A stretch of 5,754 bases of DNA from Actinomycetota bacterium (GTDB taxonomy: Bacteria > Actinomycetota > Humimicrobiia > Humimicrobiales > Humimicrobiaceae), in NCBI GenBank assembly GCA_023380915.1, contig JAMCSM010000109.1, positions 1 through 5,754 on the forward strand, given 5' to 3'. Positions 1 through 5,754 of this stretch are shown piece by piece. Under the pieces are notes generated by a model. That model was not told the DNA's origin, searched no databases, and worked only from the letters and a program-made list of their open reading frames with translations. The stretch's first letter is position 1, and every line of letters starts with the position of its first letter. The translations under genes were made by a program, and so were the position numbers.

Positions 1-1
1 T

Positions 2-490
2 GGTGCAGATTGGGTTCTAGCTTCTTTATGCATCGGTACTGGTAGTGAGGAGATTGATTTAAAAAATATTGAGATTTTTACTGAAATTGTAAAAAAGAAA
101 ATCGAATGGGGTGTACCTCTTATAGGTGAGTTTTATCCTGTTAATGCAAAAAAATTATCCAAGGATGAACTTCATAAAGTTACTTATGAAGGTTGTAGAA
201 TAATGTATGAAATGGGTGCAGATGCAGTTAAAACTAATTTTACCGGAGAAAGATTCGAAGAAATAATAAATGTGTTGCCAGTGCCGGTTATTGTACTTGG
301 TGGAGAGAAAATGAGCTCAGAGATTGAGTCATTGAAAGAAATCAAGAAAGCTTTAGATTTAGGTGCAAAGGGTATTTGTGTAGGAAGAAATCTTGTTCTG
401 TCAACCAATCAGCAAAGGTATCTTGAGGCTTTGATACAAGTGGCGAAGAATAATGCAGTACCTGAAGAGGCATTTCAAAAAAATAATTAA
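2..490 (+). CDS. DeoC/FbaB/LsrF-type class I aldolase, 3' part
   Basis: This is the C-terminal 162 residues of an aldolase whose start lies before the window. The frame is open from base 2 to the TAA at 488-490, and the fold reads as the second half of a TIM barrel. Key marks are a GADAVKT strand whose Lys (codon 230-232) matches the Schiff-base lysine of the DhnA/FbaB class I aldolases, then VPVIVLGG and GICVGRNL, which match the phosphate-binding strands near the end of that family. The family includes archaeal-type fructose-bisphosphate aldolase, LsrF and 2-amino-3,7-dideoxy-hept-6-ulosonate synthase, so the exact substrate cannot be read from this fragment. It should be cytosolic and act on a phosphorylated ketose or similar carbonyl compound. 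The kinase gene starts 40 bases downstream, so the two are probably co-transcribed and may act in sequence (kinase, then aldolase). The ATG at 203 is internal and not the start. Confidence 0.86.
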   Translation, partial: GADWVLASLCIGTGSEEIDLKNIEIFTEIVKKKIEWGVPLIGEFYPVNAKKLSKDELHKVTYEGCRIMYEMGADAVKTNFTGERFEEIINVLPVPVIVLGGEKMSSEIESLKEIKKALDLGAKGICVGRNLVLSTNQQRYLEALIQVAKNNAVPEEAFQKNN

Positions 491-519
491 AATTTAAAAA
501 CTTTTTATCTTGAAATTGC

Positions 520-524
520 GGAGG
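520..524 (+). promoter_or_regulatory. Shine-Dalgarno site of the FGGY kinase
   Basis: GGAGG lies six bases before the ATG at 531. It is the strongest ribosome binding site in the window. It rules out the in-frame TTG at 510, because that start would place the site inside the coding region. Confidence 0.85.
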
Positions 525-530
525 TCAAAT

Positions 531-2039
531 ATGGATTTGTTTCTTACTGTTGATGTAGGAACAAGTGGAGTAAAAGTTGCAGTATTTGACGAATTTTGTA
601 ATCTTTTATATTTAACAATAGAAGAATATAGCCCTTTTTATCCAAAAGTTGATTATGTAGAGATAAATCCAGAAGAGTATTACAAGTCACTTAAAATTGG
701 TTTATTAAAATTTTCAAAAAATAGTAAATTCGGCACCAAGAAAATTAAAGCAATAAGCATTTGCAGCCAGGCAGAAACATTTATTGTATTTGATAATAAT
801 AACCATCCTTTAATGAATGCAATTGTTTGGCTTGACAACAGAGCAATTCAAGAATCAAAAATTCTAACACAGAAGTTTGGAAGAAAAAAAACTTATCATA
901 TTACGGGTCAGCAGGATATAGTACCAACCTGGACAGCCTGCAAACTTTTATGGTTAAAGAAAAATAAACCTGAATTGTACAAAAAAATTCATAAAATTCT
1001 TTTTGTGCAGGATTTTATTATTTATAAATTGACAGGGAAATTTTTTACAGATTATTCATTACTTCCTTCATCTTTATTATTTGATATTGTTAATTTACGA
1101 TGGTGGAAAGAAATGCTTGTGTATTTAAATATTTCAGAGGAACAACTTCCCAAAGCTGTTGGCTCGGGGGAAATTATCGGTAATGTCACAAAAACTGTCT
1201 GTAAAGACCTGGGCTTAAATTCTGATGTAGTCGTATTGACTGGTGGACAGGATCACATGGCAGGATCCATTGGTTCGGGCAATATCAGACAAGGAATAGT
1301 CAGTGAAACAACAGGAACAGCTCTTGCTATTTGCACTACAATAGATAATCTAATTTATGATAAAAGAATGAATATACCAGTTTATATACATTCAATAAAA
1401 GGTAAGTATATTCTGCTTCCATGGTCTCATAATTCTGGCATAATATTGAGATGGTTCAGGGATAAATTTTTTAATGATGCTACACCCGGAGAGGATGGTT
1501 CAAAATCTATTTCTTTTCATGCTTTAGATAAAATGGCAGAAAAAGTCGAACCAGGTTCCAATAGGCTTATACTATTACCATTTTTTACGGGAGCAGGATC
1601 ACCGGAATTAAACCCAAACGCAAAAGGTGTATTTTATGGTATTTCACTTTTTCACGAAAGAAAGCATTTTGTAAGAGCTATCTTGGAATCTATAGCTTAT
1701 GTTCTCAGAAGTAATATTGAAACCCTTAGAGATATGAGTTTAAACATAGATGAGATAATATCTTTAGGTGGAGGTTCAAAAAGTGATTTATGGTGTCAGA
1801 TAAAAGCTGATGTTTTAAATAAGAAGGTATTTATTCTAGAAAATGAGGAGGTATCTTCATTGGGACTAGCTATTTTATGCGGGTTGGCTGTTGGTAAATT
1901 TAAGGATCTTGAAATTGCAATAAAAGAACATGTAAAAATTAAAAAAACATTTTATCCCAATATGAATAATGTTCATTTATATAATGATTTGTATAAAAAG
2001 TATAAAGAAATATATGCCAATCTTAAAAATGTTTTTTAA
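531..2039 (+). CDS. FGGY-family carbohydrate kinase (xylulokinase-like)
   Basis: This is a complete 502-residue sugar or polyol kinase, close to the usual 480-520 for the family. It transfers phosphate from ATP to a carbohydrate in the cytosol. The N-terminal domain opens with DVGTSGVK (residues 8-15), the first phosphate-binding loop. GGQDHMAG (238-245) carries Asp241, which aligns with the catalytic base of FGGY kinases, and ETTGTALA (259-266) is the ATP-contacting turn at the start of the C-terminal domain. LGGGSKSDLWCQIKADVL (from about 412) is the conserved C-terminal signature, followed by a typical SSLGLAILCGLAVG helix. All key motifs are intact. The ATG at 531 is chosen over TTG 510 because of the GGAGG at 520-524. 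The overall look is XylB-like, but FGGY members act on xylulose, ribulose, fuculose, glycerol, erythritol, autoinducer-2 and others, and the motifs do not decide among them. Its partner is probably the aldolase just upstream. Confidence 0.93.
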   Translation: MDLFLTVDVGTSGVKVAVFDEFCNLLYLTIEEYSPFYPKVDYVEINPEEYYKSLKIGLLKFSKNSKFGTKKIKAISICSQAETFIVFDNNNHPLMNAIVWLDNRAIQESKILTQKFGRKKTYHITGQQDIVPTWTACKLLWLKKNKPELYKKIHKILFVQDFIIYKLTGKFFTDYSLLPSSLLFDIVNLRWWKEMLVYLNISEEQLPKAVGSGEIIGNVTKTVCKDLGLNSDVVVLTGGQDHMAGSIGSGNIRQGIVSETTGTALAICTTIDNLIYDKRMNIPVYIHSIKGKYILLPWSHNSGIILRWFRDKFFNDATPGEDGSKSISFHALDKMAEKVEPGSNRLILLPFFTGAGSPELNPNAKGVFYGISLFHERKHFVRAILESIAYVLRSNIETLRDMSLNIDEIISLGGGSKSDLWCQIKADVLNKKVFILENEEVSSLGLAILCGLAVGKFKDLEIAIKEHVKIKKTFYPNMNNVHLYNDLYKKYKEIYANLKNVF

Positions 2040-2285
2040 AAATAATTCGAAAAAATTATGAATAGCTAAATAGTTTATTTGGAATCTATTTTGATTTTTA
2101 AAGTATTTTTGTAATTGAATGAAGTTTTTTAAGGGGATTTGATAATTTTCTAAGTGATATTAGAAGCTGCATACGATTATGAAAAATATTAAATAATTCT
2201 GTGAAAATTATGCAGAAATTACTTTAAAAAAGTGCTATTTAGAGAGAATTTAATAAATTAATTTGAAATGAGTAAAGGTTAAAAA
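2040..2285 (+). other. Intergenic gap between kinase and MttB-family gene
   Basis: This 246-base stretch is very AT-rich with no ORF of note in any frame. I see no GC-rich hairpin plus T-run that would be a convincing terminator, and no clean -35/-10 pair with 16-18 base spacing. The length suggests the methyltransferase gene has its own promoter here rather than depending on read-through. AAAGG at 2274-2278, seven bases before the ATG at 2286, is a modest ribosome binding site. Confidence 0.5.
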
Positions 2286-3740
2286 ATGCAAATAAATTTG
2301 AGAATACTTGCAGATCAGGATCTAGATAAGGTTCATCAATGCACATTAAAGGTTCTTAATAATCCAGGTATGAAAATTTTAAATTCAAAAATGCTTTCTG
2401 CATTAGGAAAAAAAGGTGCTAAAGTTGATTATGTAAAGAAAGTGGTAAGTTTTACCCCTGAGCTTATTAATGAAACTATTGAACTTATGAAAAAAGATTT
2501 AGTTGAAGGTAGAATTCCAAAATACTTAAATGGAGTAACTAGTGAAAAAACAAACAGTAATGAAATACAAGCTAAATTTGGTGGGGCATGTGTTCAATAT
2601 TTAGACTGGACTGGTAAATTATTTAGAGAGCCAACCGAAAAAGACTTAATAAATATGGTAAGGTTAGGTGAAGTTCTTCCTGAGATTAAAACGGTTGGCA
2701 ATCCTGTAGTATATTTAAGAGATAAAAATGGCAGTCCTATTGATCCCAAAATGCAAAGGGTTAAAACTGCTGCTCTTGTTGCAAAATATACAACCAAGCC
2801 TGGACCAACAGAGGTTTGGAATTCAAAAGAACTTGAATTTTTAATTGAAATAGGCACAATAGTTAGAGGAAGTAAAGAAAATTATTTTAAAAATCCATGT
2901 TTTATTACAGCTAAAGAAACAATTTCTCCTCTGGTATTAGAGGGAAAATCAGCCGAAGTTCTTCTTGCTCTTGCAGCAAAAGATCTGCCTTGTGTTATAA
3001 TCCCAATGCCTATTTCGGGGGTATCAAGTCCAGTCAGTTTATTTTCCAATACAGTAATTGGCAACAGTGAGATCCTTGCAGTCGCAACAGCTATAAAATC
3101 AATATATCCTGAAGCCAGAATAATAGGAGGAATTATTAGCGGCTCAATGGATATGTCAACGGGAACTGCAAATTTTGCTACTCCTGAGTCTACTCTTCAG
3201 GATCTTGCAATAGCTGAAGTACATGAAAAGCTTTATGGGTTTAATTTTGGAGTAGGGGGTTATCTTGATGCAAAATATCCCGGGATACAAAATGTTATTG
3301 AGAAAGAATTTAAATATTTCGCTCTAGCCATATCTGGCAGGTATACATATCCTGTTGGGCTTGTTAACTGGGGAAAATGCTTTTCTCCAGAACAAGCTCT
3401 TTTAGATATACAAATTATAAAAAATATACATAAGTTTTTAGAAGGTATTTCTATATCTGATGAAAATGAGCTGCTTGAATTGGTAAGAAAAGTGGGTATA
3501 GGTGGTTCATTCTTGCAGGAAGAAAATACATTATTTAATTATAAAAAATATTTAATGGTGCCGGAGCTTTTTGATCATACATTATCCCAGGGCTATGATA
3601 ATGATATACAGAAAGACATGCTGATTAAAGCGCATGATAAAGTTGAAAAAATTCTTTCAAGGGATAACTTGTATGAGATTGATCCCTGGAGGAATAAACA
3701 GATAGATGAAGTTGTTAAAAGGGCTGAAAGGAAATTATAA
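2286..3740 (+). CDS. MttB-superfamily methyltransferase, non-pyrrolysine type
   Basis: This is a complete 484-residue member of the trimethylamine methyltransferase (MttB) superfamily, near the usual 470-500. Members move a methyl group from a quaternary or tertiary amine to the cobalt of a partner corrinoid protein, feeding C1 metabolism. Family marks are FGGACVQYLDWTGK (from about 98), PMPISGVSSPVS (240-251, compare the family's PMP..G..APVT), SGSMDMSTG (285-293), FATPEST just after it, and GGYLDAKYPGIQ (324-335, compare GG.TDAK.PD.Q). The frame has no internal TAG and ends in TAA, so it belongs to the large pyrrolysine-free branch whose known members act on glycine betaine, proline betaine, carnitine or butyrobetaine. 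Archaeal MttB has its pyrrolysine in about this C-terminal region. The true substrate is unknown. No corrinoid protein gene lies nearby in the window. Start: AAAGG at 2274-2278 precedes this ATG. No signal peptide or membrane segment is seen. Confidence 0.9.
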   Translation: MQINLRILADQDLDKVHQCTLKVLNNPGMKILNSKMLSALGKKGAKVDYVKKVVSFTPELINETIELMKKDLVEGRIPKYLNGVTSEKTNSNEIQAKFGGACVQYLDWTGKLFREPTEKDLINMVRLGEVLPEIKTVGNPVVYLRDKNGSPIDPKMQRVKTAALVAKYTTKPGPTEVWNSKELEFLIEIGTIVRGSKENYFKNPCFITAKETISPLVLEGKSAEVLLALAAKDLPCVIIPMPISGVSSPVSLFSNTVIGNSEILAVATAIKSIYPEARIIGGIISGSMDMSTGTANFATPESTLQDLAIAEVHEKLYGFNFGVGGYLDAKYPGIQNVIEKEFKYFALAISGRYTYPVGLVNWGKCFSPEQALLDIQIIKNIHKFLEGISISDENELLELVRKVGIGGSFLQEENTLFNYKKYLMVPELFDHTLSQGYDNDIQKDMLIKAHDKVEKILSRDNLYEIDPWRNKQIDEVVKRAERKL

Positions 3741-3884
3741 GACAAAGAATTAGAAACAACAATCATACTAAATGACAATAAGAATAAAAATTAATAATTG
3801 GTCGTAAATATAAATATTTGAAATTAATTTTAACAAAACTTTAAAGCTATTTGACCAATTGCACAAATTAAGTATTTGTTTTAT
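3741..3884 (+). other. AT-rich gap downstream of the MttB-family gene
   Basis: These 144 bases hold no supportable gene. The only structure noticed is a weak 8-base inverted pair, AATTGGTC at 3796-3803 and GACCAATT at 3853-3860, separated by 49 bases. This is too loose to be called a terminator. Confidence 0.4.
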
Positions 3885-3907
3885 TGTAGTCATAAAATGA
3901 GACACCC
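3885..3907 (+). mobile_element. Possible left end of a decayed IS3-family element
   Basis: The stretch starts with TGTAGT and runs into GAGACACCC, about 25 bases before the transposase-like reading frame. This resembles the TG-starting, GAGACACC-containing terminal repeats of many IS3-family elements. No matching inverted copy (GGGTGTCTC type) is found to the right, up to glyQ, so the right end appears lost. The assignment rests on resemblance and position only. Confidence 0.35.
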
Positions 3908-3913
3908 TTTTAA

Positions 3914-4288
3914 TTAGCTATTGTTGTCAATACACCCAAACAGATTATCAACTCACTTAGAGAAGTAGTAGTACTTATAAGTCAAAGAAACGCTGCTAGC
4001 AAAGCTGCAAGGCATCTGGTCATTAAAGAGCAAACCTATTACCGCTGCAGAAAATAATACAGCAGAATAAGGATCAACCAGGCTAAAAGGCTAAAGGAAT
4101 TGGAAAAAGAAAATACACGCCAGGCAATCGACAGAATAAAGCTACCCAGAGATATAAAAATCAAGAAACTACTTGATGAAGATAAACGTACGAACCATAT
4201 CATTAACTTAGTAGCCTAATATGGACATTATGGGACTCCAGGGATTACTGTCATGCTTAATAGAGAAGGTTGGATATTTCTATCCTGA
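3914..4288 (+). pseudogene. IS3-family transposase remnant (OrfA joined to OrfB piece)
   Basis: Reading one frame through 3914-4288 gives a clear but broken IS3 transposase. TPKQIINSLREVVVLISQ (from 3932) is the start of the OrfA helix-turn-helix. KEQTYYRCRK then TAA (4055-4057) matches the usual EQTYYRWRKEYGG, with Trp changed to Cys and a stop where Glu or Lys is expected. QAKRLKELEKENTRQ is the OrfA leucine-zipper region. After IKIKKLLDEDK the frame jumps to NHIINLVA, a second TAA (4217-4219), and YGHYGTPGITVMLNREGW (to 4273), which is the OrfB motif normally read as YG.YGYRRIT..L.REGW. The first part of OrfB, roughly 50 residues, and the whole DDE catalytic domain are missing. The frame ends at TGA 4286-4288. 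The element cannot encode a working transposase. Both stops are TAA, so stop-codon recoding as pyrrolysine does not explain them. Confidence 0.87.
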
Positions 4289-4476
4289 CCACAATGCTCA
4301 TGGAGGCAATATACATAGGAAATTCATCACCAGACCAGATAATAAAAGCAGCAATACAGGACGCAGGCATCATTGGTGTAAGCTGCTATGAAATAATGGA
4401 CATAATAACAATAAATAATAAAAAATCAAAATCATTAAGATTAAAATCATTAGTAATTGACTATTATCGGCAATGA
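4270..4476 (+). pseudogene. Possible cobalamin-binding domain fragment
   Basis: A 68-codon open frame starts by overlapping the end of the transposase remnant. From about 4300 to 4385 it reads MEAIYIGNSSPDQIIKAAIQ then DAGIIGVSC. This resembles the second strand and helix of the B12-binding domain of methylmalonyl-CoA-mutase-type proteins, usually written EVIYTG..QTPEQIV.AAIQEDADVIGLS. The preceding cobalt-ligand motif (DGHDRG type) and the rest of the domain are not readable in this frame, and the tail after about 4390 is low-complexity, Lys/Ser/Ile-rich. The only possible start is a TTG at 4270 with a poorly placed AGAAGG directly against it, so it is unlikely to be translated. The best reading is a shard of a mutase or corrinoid protein gene left next to the IS3 scar. 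The resemblance was recognised by eye over about 30 residues and could be coincidence. Confidence 0.35.
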
Positions 4477-4477
4477 A

Positions 4478-4532
4478 TTTAAAATAAGAAAACTGTTGAG
4501 TTTTTGGGTTAAAGAAATTTTCTTATTTTAAA
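4478..4532 (+). repeat. Perfect 15-base inverted repeat, AT-only stem except one G-C pair
   Basis: TTTAAAATAAGAAAA at 4478-4492 is exactly matched by its reverse complement TTTTCTTATTTTAAA at 4518-4532, with a 25-base loop. It lies just after the decayed region and 89 bases before glyQ. It could be a weak bidirectional terminator, the end of a degraded element, or a transcript-stabilising hairpin. The stem has almost no GC and is not followed by a T-run on the plus strand, so a classical intrinsic terminator is unlikely. Confidence 0.7.
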
Positions 4533-4621
4533 AAAAACTGCACAAATAAAAGATTAATAATCTTAAAGTTGAAAGATTTATTTATTTCAGGAAGTAAAAG
4601 AATAATTAGAGATATTTAAAA

Positions 4622-5518
4622 ATGAATTTCCAGGACATAATCTTTAATCTGCAAAAATATTGGGCTGACAATGGCTGCATTATAAGGCAGCCCCTTGATC
4701 TTGAAAAAGGGGCGGGAACTTTTAATTCGGATACATTTCTTCGCTGTCTTGGTCCTGAACCATGGAATGTAGCTTATGTGGAACCAAGCAGAAGACCTAC
4801 TGATGGAAGGTACGGTGAAAATCCATTCAGATCTCAATTCTACTATCAATTTCAGGTTTTGCTTAAGCCTTCCCCCGATAATGTTATTGATCTTTATTTA
4901 GGTTCACTTATAAGCCTTGGTATAGATTTGAAGATTCATGATATAAGATTTGTAGAGGATGACTGGCAGTCTCCGACAATAGGTGCTGCCGGGCTTGGCT
5001 GGGAAGTATGGGCAGATGGAATGGAAATTACCCAGTTTACTTATTTCCAGCAAATGGGTGGATTCCAGCTTAAACCTGTTTCGGCTGAGCTTACATACGG
5101 ACTTGAACGAATTGCAATGTATCTGCAGGATAAAGACAGTTTCTGGGATTTGAAATGGTCCAATGATATAACATATAAAGATGTCCAGTTCGATTCTGAA
5201 AAGCAATGGTCGGCGTATAATTTCGAGGTAGCTGACATTCCAATGCTTCTGGATTTGTTTGAAAAGTATGAGAAGGAATTTACAAGAGTGATAGAAAGAC
5301 AGCTGGTATTTCCTGCGCACGAATATGTTCTTAAATGCTCCCATATCTTTAATTTGCTGGATGCCCGGGAGGCAATAAGTGTTTCCGAAAGAACTTCTTA
5401 TATAGCACGTGTAAGGAACCTTGCCAAAATTTTATGCTCTGCCTATTTGAAGCAAAGAGAAGAACATGGATATCCACTTTTGAGAAGAATTACAACTTTT
5501 ACCCAGGATAATTTGTAA
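4622..5518 (+). CDS. glyQ: Glycyl-tRNA synthetase alpha subunit
   Basis: This is a complete 298-residue subunit of the bacterial alpha2-beta2 glycyl-tRNA synthetase, which charges tRNA-Gly with glycine in the cytosol. The alpha subunit holds the class II catalytic core that makes glycyl-adenylate. The sequence follows the family almost word for word: [16 protein letters not shown] at the N terminus, [20 protein letters not shown] from residue 44, [45 protein letters not shown] (to about 144), and [14 protein letters not shown]. The motif-2 region with its arginines and the ATP-binding residues is intact. Length matches the usual 290-300. One small change is [10 protein letters not shown] where most have GAWGLGWEVW. 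The ATG at 4622 matches the family start. The ribosome binding site is weak (AGAGA at 4608-4612). glyS follows 87 bases downstream, and the two subunits are normally made from one operon. Confidence 0.98.
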   Translation: MNFQDIIFNLQKYWADNGCIIRQPLDLEKGAGTFNSDTFLRCLGPEPWNVAYVEPSRRPTDGRYGENPFRSQFYYQFQVLLKPSPDNVIDLYLGSLISLGIDLKIHDIRFVEDDWQSPTIGAAGLGWEVWADGMEITQFTYFQQMGGFQLKPVSAELTYGLERIAMYLQDKDSFWDLKWSNDITYKDVQFDSEKQWSAYNFEVADIPMLLDLFEKYEKEFTRVIERQLVFPAHEYVLKCSHIFNLLDAREAISVSERTSYIARVRNLAKILCSAYLKQREEHGYPLLRRITTFTQDNL

Positions 5519-5605
5519 TAACCGGAATACTAAATAGATAGGTGTAATATTAAATGGAAATTAATATAAATAATATATAAGTAAGCAAGTCGAATTTTAA
5601 GAGAT

Positions 5606-5754
5606 ATGGAAAAAGATTTAATTTTTGAAATTGGCACCGAAGAACTTCCAAGTTCATGCATAATTGAGGGAGTTGCAGGTTTAAAAAATCTCATGGAGGA
5701 GAAATTAGGCCAGGGAAGGATTTCATTTGAAGACGTAAAAACCTTCGGGACACC
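5606..5754 (+). CDS. glyS: Glycyl-tRNA synthetase beta subunit, 5' end
   Basis: Only the first 49 codons are in the window, and the frame is open at the right edge. It begins MEKDLIFEIGTEELPSS, the conserved GlyS N terminus (family pattern KDLLLEIGTEELP), and continues to ISFEDVKTFGTP, matching the family's ...ATP segment that precedes RRLA. The beta subunit, usually near 690 residues, provides tRNA recognition and is needed for full activity with GlyQ. The ATG at 5606 is the start because an in-frame TAA at 5582-5584 closes the frame upstream with no other start codon between. The nearest purine run (AAGAGA, 5599-5604) sits almost against the ATG, so the ribosome binding site is poor. Confidence 0.95.
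   Translation, partial: MEKDLIFEIGTEELPSSCIIEGVAGLKNLMEEKLGQGRISFEDVKTFGT

Noticed and set aside
510..530. Seven-codon N-terminal extension of the kinase from TTG 510
   Set aside because: The strong GGAGG at 520-524 is spaced for the ATG at 531 and would be coding under the longer start. The family's conserved beta strand begins right after the ATG.
2594..3064. Minus-strand open frames inside the MttB-family gene
   Set aside because: They are short, antisense to a gene with clear family motifs, and have no ribosome binding site or known domain.
3796..3860. Inverted pair AATTGGTC / GACCAATT after the MttB-family gene
   Set aside because: Only eight bases with a 49-base loop and no T-run, so too weak to call a terminator or operator.
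4055..4219. Stop-codon recoding, such as pyrrolysine, in the transposase frame
   Set aside because: Both stops are TAA rather than TAG, the catalytic domain is missing, and the MttB-family gene itself has no in-frame TAG, so decay is the simple explanation.
4428..4452. AAAATCATTA repeated at 4428-4437 and 4443-4452, with a 15-base period
   Set aside because: Two copies of a low-complexity AT-rich word. This gives only a KSLRLKSL echo in a probably untranslated frame and is not an array.
3860..4547. Direct repeat TGCACAAAT at 3860-3868 and 4539-4547, around the IS3 scar
   Set aside because: It is tempting as a target-site duplication, but nine bases is longer than the usual 3-5 for IS3. It does not abut the element ends, and nine-base matches are expected by chance in a window this size.
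4904..5344. 146-codon minus-strand open frame inside glyQ
   Set aside because: It lies wholly antisense to a strongly conserved housekeeping gene and its translation shows no recognisable family, so it is a frame shadow.

Overview
The window is AT-rich bacterial DNA (about one-third G+C by eye). It carries two plus-strand gene groups separated by a strip of decayed sequence. The separate alpha (glyQ) and beta (glyS) subunits of glycyl-tRNA synthetase mark it as bacterial. MttB-family methyltransferases are most common in anaerobes, so a low-GC anaerobe is plausible. The sequence alone does not fix the phylum.

Left part (1-3740): the 3' end of a class I aldolase of the DeoC/FbaB/LsrF type, then 40 bases later a complete FGGY-family sugar kinase, then after a 246-base gap a complete MttB-superfamily methyltransferase without pyrrolysine. 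Kinase plus aldolase is the normal core of a pathway that phosphorylates a sugar or polyol and then cleaves it. The methyltransferase next door suggests, by inference only, that the substrate may be a methylated or quaternary-amine compound, or that two unrelated catabolic units simply lie side by side. No corrinoid carrier protein, transporter or regulator is visible in the window.

Middle part (3741-4621): no intact gene. It holds a decayed IS3-family transposase, in which OrfA and a piece of OrfB are joined in one frame with two TAA stops and the catalytic domain is lost. A short stretch that looks like part of a methylmalonyl-CoA-mutase-type cobalamin-binding domain abuts it. A perfect 15-base AT-only inverted repeat follows.

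Right part (4622-5754): glyQ, complete, and glyS, of which only the first 49 codons are inside the window. They are housekeeping genes and form a probable operon. No T-box leader is visible upstream of glyQ.

No tRNA, rRNA, CRISPR array or intact mobile element was found. Nothing here amounts to a clearly new biological system. The most interesting points are the aldolase-kinase-MttB neighbourhood and the IS3/B12-domain scar.
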